Numbered from the stretch's first letter, positions 18,114 through 29,083 are shown. The stretch: DNA of 64,000 nt from Clostridia bacterium (GCA_017936375.1 JAGBFR010000025.1:22718-86717), one strand, 5' to 3'. Program-made: numbers and translations. Notes: generated from the letters alone by a model not told the origin.

Positions 18114-18725
18114 ATGGAGATACTGCATCAGGACAGGGAGCTGGCCGTCGTCGTCAAGCCCGTCGGGCTGGATGCGGAGCACCAGCTGCCGGAGGCGATC
18201 CGCGCGAAGCTGGGCGGCGAGGTATATCCCATCCACAGGCTTGACCTGAATGTCGGCGGCGTGATGGTCTACGCGCGGACAAAGGCTGCAGCTGCAGCGC
18301 TCTCCCGCGCCGTGCAGGAGGGGACGATGGTCAAGGAATACGTCGCCATGGTGCACGGCGAACCGCCGGAGGCAGGCGACTGGGAGGATCTGCTCTTTAA
18401 GGATTCCAGAAAGAACAAGGTCTTTGTCGTCAGCCGCATGCGCGCGGGCGTCAAGCGCGCCCGGCTGGAATACAGAAGGCTGACAGCGGGCGAGACGTCG
18501 CTGGTGCGCATCCGCCTGCATACGGGCCGCAGCCACCAGATCCGCGTGCAGTTTTCCAGCAGGAAGTATCCGCTGGTTGGCGATCACAAGTATGGCGCGC
18601 GGGATGAGGCGGCGGCGCCGATGCTCTATTCCTGCTGCCTGACATTCCCGTGGAAGGGACAGACGCTGCGCTTTGAACAGCTGCCCGATTGGGCAGAGCG
18701 ATCGACTGCGGAGGCTGAAGCATGA
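18114..18725 (+). CDS. RluA-family pseudouridine synthase
   Basis: This 203-residue protein is short for the family and lacks an S4 domain. IHRLDLNVGGVMVYARTKAA contains the HRLD motif with the catalytic Asp, and LHTGRSHQIRVQFSS is the second conserved block. It would isomerise uridine in rRNA or tRNA; the target cannot be read from sequence. The start could also be ATG 18093, but 18114 is better placed behind GGAGAA. Its stop overlaps the next start (ATGA). Confidence 0.88.
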   Translation: MEILHQDRELAVVVKPVGLDAEHQLPEAIRAKLGGEVYPIHRLDLNVGGVMVYARTKAAAAALSRAVQEGTMVKEYVAMVHGEPPEAGDWEDLLFKDSRKNKVFVVSRMRAGVKRARLEYRRLTAGETSLVRIRLHTGRSHQIRVQFSSRKYPLVGDHKYGARDEAAAPMLYSCCLTFPWKGQTLRFEQLPDWAERSTAEAEA

Positions 18726-19162
18726 TCTATACACCGATGACAATCCGGGCAATGAGGCTTGCATACCGTGCGCATGAAGGTCAGATGGATTACAGCGGCG
18801 TGCCGTATATTTACCATCCCATGCACCTGGCGGAGCAGATGGACGACGAGGTGAGCTGCACCGTCGCGCTGCTGCACGACGTGGTGGAGGATACGGATGT
18901 GACTGCGGAGGAGCTTGCGCGCGAGTTCCCGCAGGAGGTTGTGGAGGCGGTGCTGCTGCTGACGCACGACAATCAAACGGATTATTTCGACTATGTCCGG
19001 GCGATAAGCAGAAACCCCATTGCAAAGAAGGTCAAGCTGGCGGACGTCGCGCACAATTCCGACGAGAGCCGGGACGTCGATACGGAGATTTCGCCGGAGC
19101 GGCGCATCTGGTGGAAGAATAAATACGCAAAAGCAAAGCGGATTCTGATGGGGGAAGAGTAA
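18722..19162 (+). CDS. HD-domain protein (RelA/SpoT hydrolase-like)
   Basis: This 146-residue protein consists of one HD domain. YIYHPMHLAEQM, VALLHDVVEDTD (the HD pair) and KLADVAHNSDES match the metal-dependent (p)ppGpp hydrolase half of SpoT and the stand-alone MESH1-like enzymes. No synthetase or TGS domain is present. Whether it degrades (p)ppGpp or another nucleotide is open. It overlaps the RluA-type gene by four bases, which suggests coupling. Confidence 0.8.
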   Translation: MIYTPMTIRAMRLAYRAHEGQMDYSGVPYIYHPMHLAEQMDDEVSCTVALLHDVVEDTDVTAEELAREFPQEVVEAVLLLTHDNQTDYFDYVRAISRNPIAKKVKLADVAHNSDESRDVDTEISPERRIWWKNKYAKAKRILMGEE

Positions 19163-19198
19163 TCCCTCGGAACGGACCGAAAGGTTTCGGAGGAACGT

Positions 19199-20128
19199 AT
19201 GGAGAAATGGAGCGCCGTGGCGCAGGTGGTTGCGCCGATTTTTGCGGCGGTGTTCGTCGGCATCTATGCCAGGAAAAAGCAGCTGCTGACGATGAAGGAA
19301 GTCAAGGGCATGCAGTCGTATGTGATGAGCTTCGGTCTGCCGTGCGTGCTGTTCAATTCCTGCCTTGGCGCGACGATGAATGCGGGCTCGCTGGCCAGCT
19401 TTGCGATGGTCTTTCCGACGATCCTGATGACCGCGCTCTTCGCCTTCTTCTATCTGAAAAAGAGGATGCCGTATCATAATCTGCCCATGCTCTTTGCCGC
19501 GCAGGAGAGCGGCATGCTGGGCATTCCGCTGTATATGACGCTCTTTGGGGCGGAGCATATCTTCAAGATGGGCGTATTGGATCTGGCGCAGGCGCTGATC
19601 TGTATCGCGACGATTGCAATCCTGACGGCGGACGCGGGTGAGAATCCCACGCCCGGGGCCATCGCCAAAGAGGTGCTGCGCTCGCCGCTGCTGCTGATGT
19701 GCGCGGGCGGATTGATTCTCAATGTGACGGGCGCAAAGCTTGTGCTGGACGGCTGGGGCGTGCTGCCGGTGATCACGGAGGTCGCCTCGTTTATCGCGCA
19801 GCCCGTCAGCGCGCTGATGCTCTTTACTGTGGGCTTCAGCCTGTCGCTGTCCGAGGGTAACCGCAGCGTGATTATCCGCATCTGCGTGATTCATTTTGTG
19901 ATCATGGCCGCAGCCGGTCTGGTCATGCAGGGAATCATGTGCCTGCTGCCACAGGTGGAGGCGGAGACCCGCTGGGCGATCCTCCTGTACACGATGCTGC
20001 CGGGCAGCTATATCGCCACGACGCTCAGCCGCACGAAGGAAGAATCCGAGATGGCCTCCGGCGTCTGCTCGATCCTGACGCTGGTGACGCTGGCGGTGTT
20101 CTGTGTGATTGCGGTGTGCGTGGCGTGA
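19199..20128 (+). CDS. AEC family (auxin efflux carrier-like) transporter
   Basis: This 309-residue membrane protein has about ten hydrophobic segments in two halves of five. The stretches SYVMSFGLPCVLFNSCL and AAQESGMLGIPLYMTLFG, and the C-terminal MLPGSYIATTLSRTKEE, follow the AEC carrier pattern. Family members export small organic acids or other metabolites; the substrate is not predictable. A purine-rich GGAGG precedes the ATG. Confidence 0.85.
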   Translation: MEKWSAVAQVVAPIFAAVFVGIYARKKQLLTMKEVKGMQSYVMSFGLPCVLFNSCLGATMNAGSLASFAMVFPTILMTALFAFFYLKKRMPYHNLPMLFAAQESGMLGIPLYMTLFGAEHIFKMGVLDLAQALICIATIAILTADAGENPTPGAIAKEVLRSPLLLMCAGGLILNVTGAKLVLDGWGVLPVITEVASFIAQPVSALMLFTVGFSLSLSEGNRSVIIRICVIHFVIMAAAGLVMQGIMCLLPQVEAETRWAILLYTMLPGSYIATTLSRTKEESEMASGVCSILTLVTLAVFCVIAVCVA

Positions 20129-20165
20129 TGCTGGAGGCGAAGCCGAGACTGAGAGGGCTTTCACT

Positions 20166-20600
20166 ATGTTGATTCGTGCGGATATCACTCAAGCAGGTGT
20201 AATTGCTGCACTGGCTGTGCAGATGTGGGACGAACATACGCAGGAGGAGCTTGAGCGGGATTTCGCTGCGCTGCTCCAGAGAGAGGACGCCGCTGTCTTT
20301 CTGGCGGAAGAAGAGGGCAAGGCAGTTGGCTTTGCGCAGTGCCAGCTGCGGCGCGATTACGTTGAGGGAACGGAAACGAGCCCTGTCGGGTACCTTGAGG
20401 GCATCTTCGTAGAGCCTGCATACCGCGGAAAGGGCGTCGCCCGCGCGCTGCTTGCCTGCTGTGAGCAGTGGGCGAGGGAGCAGGGCTGCATGGAATTTGC
20501 CAGCGACTGTGAGCTTGACAACACGCAGAGTCTGGCTTTCCACATGCGGCTGGGCTTTGACGAGGCAAACAGGGTCATCTGCTTTACTAAATTGCTTTGA
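20166..20600 (+). CDS. GNAT acetyltransferase resembling AAC(6') aminoglycoside acetyltransferases
   Basis: This 144-residue protein has the GNAT acetyl-CoA motif VEPAYRGKGVARALL. The surrounding segments DYVEGTETSPVGYLEGIFV, EFASDCELDNTQSLAFH and the end RVICFTKLL closely follow the aminoglycoside 6'-N-acetyltransferase I family. It may N-acetylate an aminoglycoside, but many chromosomal relatives have other natural substrates and activity cannot be inferred. ATG 20166 has GAGAGGG upstream. It sits at the edge of an AT-richer stretch with the following gene. Confidence 0.75.
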   Translation: MLIRADITQAGVIAALAVQMWDEHTQEELERDFAALLQREDAAVFLAEEEGKAVGFAQCQLRRDYVEGTETSPVGYLEGIFVEPAYRGKGVARALLACCEQWAREQGCMEFASDCELDNTQSLAFHMRLGFDEANRVICFTKLL

Positions 20601-20675
20601 TAATTGTTAAGGTTTGATTTCGTTGTTGGCGTTTTGATATTGTTCCAAGTAGTGTATATGAGAAGGAGAAATACA

Positions 20676-21200
20676 ATGGCGATATTTGGTTTTGGAAAAC
20701 AAAAGAAGGAAAAAGAGTACTTATTACAATGGCAAAACACCATCATCTCTGAACCTATCAATAAGCTTGTCCTTTCGAAGGAAGAACTTGAGGCACAGAC
20801 AAGGGAATTGGCTTCAAATGATATTCGCATTATTGAAGATTCGCTCGCCATTGTTCAGAAGACATTAAATCCAGATGTGTTTTTCACACGAATGAACCTT
20901 CTAATTGATGTTTCTACTAGGCTGAAAAAATATGAGCCGTATTTGCCTAGAGCAAGAACGACACCAAGTGAGCTGAATTTACATTTGAAAGAGCAATATC
21001 AGAGCGTTGTAAGGAGGTTCCTATTAAGGTATTATTCTGACACTAGAGACAAAATAAATGCCCTAAAAACAGACAAAGGAAAACTTGCAAGATGGAAGAA
21101 CTGGTATGATTCATTGCGTGACTATTATGAGTATATGGACGAAGAAAACATCCATTTGATAGAAGCGGATTACCGTATCAATACAAGAGAAAAGGAATAA
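20676..21200 (+). CDS. AT-rich orphan protein, unknown function
   Basis: This 174-residue soluble protein starts MAIFGFGKQKKEKEY, with GAGAAGGAG before the ATG. It is mainly helical and charged, without signal peptide or membrane segment. I do not recognise the family. Its base composition is clearly AT-richer than the housekeeping genes on either side (many AAA, ATT and TTA codons), which points to recent acquisition. It faces gltX across a terminator. Confidence 0.65.
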   Translation: MAIFGFGKQKKEKEYLLQWQNTIISEPINKLVLSKEELEAQTRELASNDIRIIEDSLAIVQKTLNPDVFFTRMNLLIDVSTRLKKYEPYLPRARTTPSELNLHLKEQYQSVVRRFLLRYYSDTRDKINALKTDKGKLARWKNWYDSLRDYYEYMDEENIHLIEADYRINTREKE

Positions 21201-21209
21201 AATCAACAA

Positions 21210-21248
21210 ATCCCCCTGAATGTCTGAGAAACAGAGATTCAGGGGGAT
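21210..21248. terminator. Hairpin terminator between the 20676 gene and gltX
   Basis: ATCCCCCTGAAT and ATTCAGGGGGAT form a perfect 12-base stem around a 15-base loop, between two converging genes. Confidence 0.75.
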
Positions 21249-21262
21249 CATTCGTAATACTA

Positions 21263-22810
21263 TTACAGCTTCGCCATTGCGGCGTCAAGGCGCTTCATAG
21301 CCTCGTCCTTGCCCAGCAGGTAGAGCATCTCAAACGCTCCGCCCGGTGTGGCGGCGCGGCCGGTGACGGCGATGCGCAGCGGCCAGAGGACGGTGGCATT
21401 CTTCATGCCGGTCTGCGGAATAGCCTCCATGACCACGTCGTGCAGATTCGCCTCGGTCCAGTCGGTGATGCCCTCAAGGATCGGACGGATGAACTCGAGC
21501 GCGGCCTTGCTGGTCTCGGGGGTGGACTTGCTCTTCTTGTTGGTGAAGAGCGCCATGTCCAGTTCCGGCATCTCAGCGAGGAAGTCGACCAGACCCGGCA
21601 GCTGGGAGAGAATCTCGGTGCGGGCCTGCAGCAGCTCGCAGATGCGCTTGAAGTCGAACTTCGCGGGATCGAGCACCTTCGCCAGCCACGGGGTGGCCTT
21701 CTCCTCGAACTGCTCGGGGGTGAGCCTGCGGATGTACTCGGCGTTGAACCAGTTCATCTTGCCAAAGTCGAAGAAGGACGGGCTCTTGGACAGGCCTTCG
21801 AGGTCAAAGACCTCCTCCAGCTCCTTGAGCGTGTAGAACTCGCGCTCGCCGCGCGGGCTCCAGCCCAGCAGGACGAGATAATTGATGATCGCCTCGACCA
21901 GATAGCCGCCGGCCATCAGATCCTCAAAGGACGGATCACCCTGGCTCTTACTCATCTTGCGCTTGACGATGGCCTTCTTCGGCTCGCCGTTCTCATCGAG
22001 GACGACGTTGCCCTTCTCATCGGTTTCATAGGTGTAGACGCCGGTCTTCTTGTCGCGCAGCGTGCCCTCGACCATGACGGGGGTCAGGTGCACATAGGTC
22101 GGCGGCGTCCAGCCGAAGGCCTCATAGAGCAGATTGTACTTCGGCGCGGAGGAGAGGTACTCGTTGCCGCGCATGACATGGGTGATGCCCATGGTGTGGT
22201 CGTCGATAACGTTGGCGAAATTGTAGGTCGGCAGGCCGTCGGCCTTGATGAGCACGTTGTCGTCCAGCGTGTCGCAGTCCACCTCGACATGGCCGTAGAT
22301 GACGTCGTCAAAGCTGGCCTTGCCGGTGGTCGGGATGTTCTGGCGGATGACGTACGGTTCGCCCGCGGCGATCCTGGCCTCGATCTCTTCCTTGGACAGG
22401 TGCAGGCAGTGCTTGTCGTACTTGAAGGTTTCGCCCTTGGCCTCAGCCTCGGCGCGCGCCTCGTCAAGGCGCTCCTTGCTGCAGAAGCAGTAGTAAGCGC
22501 CGCCCTTCTCGACGAGCTCCTTGGCATAGGGGAGGTACATGTCCTTGCGCTTGGACTGGATGTACGGGCCGCAGGGGCCGCCGACGTCCGGACCCTCGTC
22601 ATGAATGAGGCCGGCAGTCTTCATGGAGCTGTAGATGACGTCCACAGCGCCGGCGACCTCGCGCTCCTGATCGGTGTCCTCAATGCGCAGGATGAACTTG
22701 CCGCCGTTGCGGCGGGCCCACAGATAGGTATACAGCGCAGTGCGCAGATTGCCCAGGTGCATATAGCCGGTCGGGCTCGGCGCAAAGCGCGTACGAACAT
22801 CGTTAGACAT
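21263..22810 (-). CDS. gltX: Glutamyl-tRNA synthetase
   Basis: This 515-residue class I synthetase charges tRNA-Glu. APSPTGYMHLGNLR carries the HIGH-like motif (about 18-21) and KRKMSKSQGD the KMSKS motif (285-289). An insertion of about 30 residues (about 253-282, DKKTGVYTYE to KKAIVK) lies just before KMSKS. The gene lies 75 bases behind glnS on the same strand, and no terminator is seen between them, so they may form one transcript. A GAAAGAGAG purine stretch precedes the ATG. Confidence 0.96.
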   Translation of the reverse strand: MSNDVRTRFAPSPTGYMHLGNLRTALYTYLWARRNGGKFILRIEDTDQEREVAGAVDVIYSSMKTAGLIHDEGPDVGGPCGPYIQSKRKDMYLPYAKELVEKGGAYYCFCSKERLDEARAEAEAKGETFKYDKHCLHLSKEEIEARIAAGEPYVIRQNIPTTGKASFDDVIYGHVEVDCDTLDDNVLIKADGLPTYNFANVIDDHTMGITHVMRGNEYLSSAPKYNLLYEAFGWTPPTYVHLTPVMVEGTLRDKKTGVYTYETDEKGNVVLDENGEPKKAIVKRKMSKSQGDPSFEDLMAGGYLVEAIINYLVLLGWSPRGEREFYTLKELEEVFDLEGLSKSPSFFDFGKMNWFNAEYIRRLTPEQFEEKATPWLAKVLDPAKFDFKRICELLQARTEILSQLPGLVDFLAEMPELDMALFTNKKSKSTPETSKAALEFIRPILEGITDWTEANLHDVVMEAIPQTGMKNATVLWPLRIAVTGRAATPGGAFEMLYLLGKDEAMKRLDAAMAKL

Positions 22811-22885
22811 AGATTTCTCTCTTTCTGTTAAAGTAGTTTCCGAGCGCCCTCTGTGCGAAGCGAAGAGGGGGCGGGCACTGCCCGC

Positions 22886-24607
<1,722 letters not shown>

Positions 24608-24654
24608 GGAAATCCCTCCTTTGGAGTACCTTGGATTAGTATCCATATTGAGAT

Positions 24655-24683
24655 AGTATACTATACCTGCGTTTTTTTTTCAA
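24655..24683 (-). promoter_or_regulatory. Sigma-A promoter of glnS-gltX
   Basis: On the minus strand TTGAAA (24683-24678) and TATACT (24660-24655) are spaced by 17 bases, about 48 bases before the glnS start. Confidence 0.8.
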
Positions 24684-24762
24684 TGATTCTTTGGCTATTT
24701 CGCCCCCGTGCAGAGAAATTTGCGCAGGAAAAACCGCGGACAATCGCGATGCGCCGTATCGC

Positions 24763-24791
24763 TTTACAATCCGATTTGTTTGATATATGAT
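24763..24791 (+). promoter_or_regulatory. Putative sigma-A promoter of cas9, reading across the tracrRNA gene
   Basis: TTTACA at 24763-24768 and TATGAT at 24786-24791 are spaced by 17 bases. A transcript from here would start near 24798 and carry a leader of about 165 bases that is the complement of the whole tracrRNA before reaching cas9. Confidence 0.65.
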
Positions 24792-24798
24792 GGAAATA

Positions 24799-24906
24799 GA
24801 AAAAGCCCGCAGAAGCGGGCAGCTCACACACTGTGAGGTTGGACAAAGCCAACAGGTTTGGCAACGCCGTATTTGAACGCGTTGTGTTGTAAGATGGTAA
24901 CCTTAC
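24799..24906 (-). ncRNA. tracrRNA of the type II CRISPR system
   Basis: The anti-repeat at 24900-24872 (minus strand) begins TTACCATCT and continues ACAACACAA, both exact complements of the CRISPR repeat, then ends TTCAAA after a bulge. Downstream are a short GGC-GTT-GCC nexus-like hairpin (24868-24860), a GTTGG/CCAAC hairpin (24853-24838), a CTCACA/TGTGAG hairpin (24837-24823) and a GCCCGC/GCGGGC terminator (24820-24805) with a T tail. The RNA of about 105 nucleotides pairs with crRNA for processing and loads Cas9. It is divergent from cas9. Confidence 0.92.
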
Positions 24907-24912
24907 ACGGTT

Positions 24913-24941
24913 ATCTTATCACGGCGTGCGCCTGTTGTCAA
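24913..24941 (-). promoter_or_regulatory. Sigma-A promoter of tracrRNA
   Basis: On the minus strand a consensus TTGACA (24941-24936) and TAAGAT (24918-24913) are spaced by 17 bases. The predicted start near 24906 lies just before the anti-repeat. Confidence 0.88.
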
Positions 24942-24961
24942 TGGACAAAGGAGGAAAATGC

Positions 24962-27900
24962 ATGTCCGAATACTTCATTGGTCTGGATATCGGTACGGAT
25001 TCCGTGGGCTGGGCGGTGACGACGCCGGATTACCGCGTGGTAAAGAAGAACGGCAAGGCGCTGTGGGGCGTGAGGCTGTTTGAAAGCGCGCAGAATGAGA
25101 AGGACAAGAATAAAAAAACGCCCATGGCCGAACGCAGAGGACACAGGTCAGCGCGCCGCCGCCTTGAGCGAAGGAAGCAGAGAATCAGCATGATCCGAGC
25201 GTATTTCAGCGAGGAGATTGCGAAGATTGATCCGGCGTTTTTTCTGAGATTGGACGAGAGCAAATTCCACCCGGAGGATAAGAAGCTCACCGATGATGGG
25301 ATGCCGCTGGGGAAGCATCTGCTTTTCACCGGGAGTGCGTATAATGACAAACAGTATCATAAGGACTATCCGACGATTTATCATCTCAGGCATGCGCTGA
25401 TGACACAGGAACGGGAGTTTGATGTGAGGCTTGTGTATCTGGCTGTCCACCATATTATTAAAAACCGTGGTCATTTTCTTCAGCCGGATATGAACATAGA
25501 GGATGTACAATCGTTTGATCTGTGCTGGAATGCGCTTATTGATTATCTGAGAGAAGAATCTGATGCTGAAGATGTGCCCGTGATTTCCTTTGCAGATATA
25601 AAGGGGATTGAGGATATTCTGCTCAGCCGTGATCTCCGGGCGAAGGAGAAGAAAAAGCTGCTGTGCGAAAAGGCCGGACTTAATCAGAAGAACGACGCGC
25701 ACAAACAGCTGTGTGCAATTCTTGGATTGATCTCGGGAAATACCGAGAGCGCAGCGACGGTATGCCGTCTCAGAATACCTGCGCAGGAAGATATGAAAGT
25801 CAGCTTCAGTGATTTTGACGAAGAAAAAGAAGGCAAGCTTGCAGAACTGGTCGGCGAGAGCATGGAATTGATGAATATTATCAGGGGTGTTTTTGACTGG
25901 GCAGTACTCAATCAAATGACGCATGGCAATAGTTCTATTTCTGAAGAACGGATAAAGACATATGAATGCCATCGTCAGGATCTGAAAGATTTGAAAGCGG
26001 TCTTTGGCACAGACAGGAAACTCTATAACGAAGTATTCCGCAAAGAGGGAATGGATAATTATCCCAGCTATATTGGACACACGAAGCGGAAAAGCAATTT
26101 CAAATATGAGGACTTCTGCAAATTTGTCAAAAAGCGGGTTGAAATGGTCAAGAATGGCCTCCATGGTGAACTGAGAGAGAAAGCCGAGAAGATTCTGCAA
26201 AGGCTTGAGGATGGCACATTCATGCCCAAACAGACGAACAGGGATAACGGTGTGATTCCCCATCAGCTGCACGAGTATGAGCTGAAAGTCATTCTGGATC
26301 GCGCGAGCCGGTATCTGCCGTTTCTCAATGAGATTGACGAGAGCGGCCTTGCGTGCAAGGAACGGATCATGGCGATTTTCCGCTTCAGAATTCCCTATTA
26401 TGTCGGGCCGCTGACCAGCAAGGGGGCAAAAAAGCCTGAGGAGAATGGCAGAAAGGACAGAAAGAAACAGAACTGCTGGGTGGTTCGCACCGATGAAAAG
26501 ATCACGCCGTGGAATTTTGAGCAGGTCGTGGATCTTGAAAAGTGCGCAGAAAACTTTGTTACCCGCATGACGGCAGTCTGCACCTATATCGGGGAGCCCA
26601 TTCTGCCTAAGGATTCGCTGCTGTACAGCCGCTTTATGGTGCTCAATGCCATCAATAAAATCAGGATTAACGGGGATCTGATCTCGCCGGAGCTTAAGCA
26701 GCGGATATACAATGAGCATATTCTCGCACAAGGAAAGACGAGCTATGCGCAGATTCGGAGATTCATGCTCGCCAATGGATTGATGCAGAAAGGCGATGAA
26801 CTGACGGGCATTGATGAAGAATTCAAGGCAACGCTGACCGGGTACAAGACATTCAAGCAGATTCTCTCAAAGGGCGGCAATGAGGAGATGATTGAGGACA
26901 TCATCCGGCATATTGTCCTATTCAGTGAGGAGAAAAAGCGGCTGGCCATATGGATGGAGAAAACGTACGGCAACCGTCTTGGCGAGGGGGACTGCGATTA
27001 TGTTCTCAAGCAGTGCGGCCGATTCAAGGGCTGGGGTAAGCTGTCGGCTGAGTTCCTGACAGAGATCAAGCATGCTGACAGTGAAACAGGCGAACTGCTG
27101 TCCATCGACGACATGCTCTGGCAGACGAGCGATAATCTGAATGAACTGCTCTCGGACAAATACAGCTTTATGCAGGCAGTCAGGGAATACCGCGCCGGTA
27201 AGGCTGGGGCGAACAGGGACACGCTGGAAGATGTGCTTGACAATTCCTATGTATCGCCCAATATCCGCAGAGCGATCCATCAGACGATCGGCGTCATCTC
27301 GGAGATTGAGAAGATCATGCGCGGAAAACCCAAGCGAGTGTTTGTCGAAGTGGCCAGAGAGAAGGGAAAAGAGGGACGGGTACCCTCACGAAAGAGGGAA
27401 CTGGAAGCACTCTATGCCAAATGCAGCGGCGAAGTCGAGGCAATCTGCGAGCAGCTTGGGCTGGAAAATGAAGGCAATTTGCGCAGCAAGAAGCTGTATC
27501 TGTATTACAAGCAGAAGGCACAGTGCATGTACAGCGGAGAACCGATTAAGCTGAGCGAATTGATGACCAGCAATGGGCGCTATGACATCGACCATATCTA
27601 TCCGCAGAGCCTTGTGAAGGAAGACAGTCTTGACAATATGGTACTGGTAAAAAAGAGCCTGAATCAGGAAAAGAGCAACGATCTGCTCAGCCCGAAGATT
27701 CGCAGCGATAGAAGGCCCTTCTGGGAGGAACTCAAACGAGAAGGGTTTATCTCAGAGGAGAAGTTTAAGCGGCTGACGCGCAGAGAGCCATTCGGCGAGG
27801 AGGAACGCGCGGGATTTATCGCCAGACAGCTTGTTGAAATGCGGCAGTCTACAAAGGTGATAGCGCATCTGCTTGAGGAGCGGTATGGCGAAGCAAGCGA

Positions 27901-29083
27901 GGTCGTCTATGTAAAGGCGGGCAATGTCAGCGCATTCAGGCAGGATCAGCACATCCTTCCGGATGGAACAAGGATTGACGCCAGCGTATGTAAGAGAGAT
28001 GATTCTAAGCAGGATCCGCTCTTTGTCAAGTGCCGCGAGGTCAATGATTTCCACCATGCGAAGGACGCCTACCTCAATATCGTTGTGGGCAATGTGTATC
28101 ACATGAAATTCACGCGGAGCCCGATTACCTTTATCCGCAGCGGACAGCCTTACAGCATGAACTGCGTGTTTGCCAGAGATGTTATCCGCAATGGCGAGTG
28201 TGCATGGAAGGCGGGGGACGAGGGTTCGATCGCCATGGTTCGCAGCATGATGCGCAAAAATAATATTCTCTTTACGAGGTATACGCATGAAGCGGCGGGT
28301 AAGTTGTTCGATGCAAATATTGTATCCAAAAGAAAAGGATTGACGAGAATCAAGGAAAGCGATCCAAGATTAACAACCGAGAAGTATGGTGGATACGATA
28401 AAGCCCGAACTGCGTATTTCTTCTTTGCAGAGCATACAGAAGGAAAAAAACGCATACGTTCGATAGAAACTGTGCTGATTATGCACAAAGAGATGTATGA
28501 AAAGAATCCTGAATTATATTGCGAGATGATGTGTGGATTAATAGAGCCAAGAGTTCTTATTCGCAAGATTCCGATTGATAGCCTTATTTCCTACGATGGA
28601 TATAGGATGTTTATGGCCTCAAGATCAAACGATAATATATTCTATAATAATGCTCATCAGCTTGTGATTGACAATGAGATGTGTTCATATGTAAAACAGC
28701 TGGCAAAGAGTAAAAAAACAGGGATTCTTGTTAAGGGGATTACTGCAGAAAAGAATACTGAACTATATGATTTAATCAGATCAAAACTGAGTGCAACAAT
28801 ATATAGGATTAAGTATGAAACACCGCTTAAGCATCTGGATAGTCTGAGAGAGAATTTCGTATCTGCTGCTATAAAAGATCAGGTTGAAGCACTCATGCAG
28901 ATTATGAATCTGTTTACAACGAGTACAGTTAAAAAGGATCTCAAGATCATAGGCGGAAAGGCAACGGGGCAGTTAAGCCTTTCAAAGAGGCTTGACGTTT
29001 CTGGGAAACACAAAGTGATACTGATTCATCAATCAATCACTGGCTTCTTTGAGCAGGAAATCGACCTGCTTGGTGAATTCTGA
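24962..29083 (+). CDS. cas9: CRISPR-associated endonuclease Cas9
   Basis: This 1373-residue protein is the RNA-guided nuclease of the locus. Start ATG 24962 has AAAGGAGG upstream; an in-frame GTG at 24926 lies inside the tracrRNA promoter. RuvC-I is YFIGLDIGTDSVGWAV (D9); the Arg-rich bridge helix is RRGHRSARRRLERRKQR; RuvC-II is RVFVEVAREKG (E796); the HNH core is YDIDHIYPQS (H878); RuvC-III is HHAKDAYLN (H1032, D1035). All catalytic residues are present. Length and repeat type fit the Streptococcus-like II-A group. The last 270 or so residues, the PAM-interacting part, are visibly more AT-rich than the rest. The gene ends at TGA 29081-29083, immediately followed by a csn2 fragment. Confidence 0.97.
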   Translation: MSEYFIGLDIGTDSVGWAVTTPDYRVVKKNGKALWGVRLFESAQNEKDKNKKTPMAERRGHRSARRRLERRKQRISMIRAYFSEEIAKIDPAFFLRLDESKFHPEDKKLTDDGMPLGKHLLFTGSAYNDKQYHKDYPTIYHLRHALMTQEREFDVRLVYLAVHHIIKNRGHFLQPDMNIEDVQSFDLCWNALIDYLREESDAEDVPVISFADIKGIEDILLSRDLRAKEKKKLLCEKAGLNQKNDAHKQLCAILGLISGNTESAATVCRLRIPAQEDMKVSFSDFDEEKEGKLAELVGESMELMNIIRGVFDWAVLNQMTHGNSSISEERIKTYECHRQDLKDLKAVFGTDRKLYNEVFRKEGMDNYPSYIGHTKRKSNFKYEDFCKFVKKRVEMVKNGLHGELREKAEKILQRLEDGTFMPKQTNRDNGVIPHQLHEYELKVILDRASRYLPFLNEIDESGLACKERIMAIFRFRIPYYVGPLTSKGAKKPEENGRKDRKKQNCWVVRTDEKITPWNFEQVVDLEKCAENFVTRMTAVCTYIGEPILPKDSLLYSRFMVLNAINKIRINGDLISPELKQRIYNEHILAQGKTSYAQIRRFMLANGLMQKGDELTGIDEEFKATLTGYKTFKQILSKGGNEEMIEDIIRHIVLFSEEKKRLAIWMEKTYGNRLGEGDCDYVLKQCGRFKGWGKLSAEFLTEIKHADSETGELLSIDDMLWQTSDNLNELLSDKYSFMQAVREYRAGKAGANRDTLEDVLDNSYVSPNIRRAIHQTIGVISEIEKIMRGKPKRVFVEVAREKGKEGRVPSRKRELEALYAKCSGEVEAICEQLGLENEGNLRSKKLYLYYKQKAQCMYSGEPIKLSELMTSNGRYDIDHIYPQSLVKEDSLDNMVLVKKSLNQEKSNDLLSPKIRSDRRPFWEELKREGFISEEKFKRLTRREPFGEEERAGFIARQLVEMRQSTKVIAHLLEERYGEASEVVYVKAGNVSAFRQDQHILPDGTRIDASVCKRDDSKQDPLFVKCREVNDFHHAKDAYLNIVVGNVYHMKFTRSPITFIRSGQPYSMNCVFARDVIRNGECAWKAGDEGSIAMVRSMMRKNNILFTRYTHEAAGKLFDANIVSKRKGLTRIKESDPRLTTEKYGGYDKARTAYFFFAEHTEGKKRIRSIETVLIMHKEMYEKNPELYCEMMCGLIEPRVLIRKIPIDSLISYDGYRMFMASRSNDNIFYNNAHQLVIDNEMCSYVKQLAKSKKTGILVKGITAEKNTELYDLIRSKLSATIYRIKYETPLKHLDSLRENFVSAAIKDQVEALMQIMNLFTTSTVKKDLKIIGGKATGQLSLSKRLDVSGKHKVILIHQSITGFFEQEIDLLGEF

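Noticed and set aside
24926-24961. An upstream GTG start for cas9
   Set aside because: It lies within the tracrRNA promoter and has no ribosome binding site, while ATG 24962 follows AAAGGAGG.
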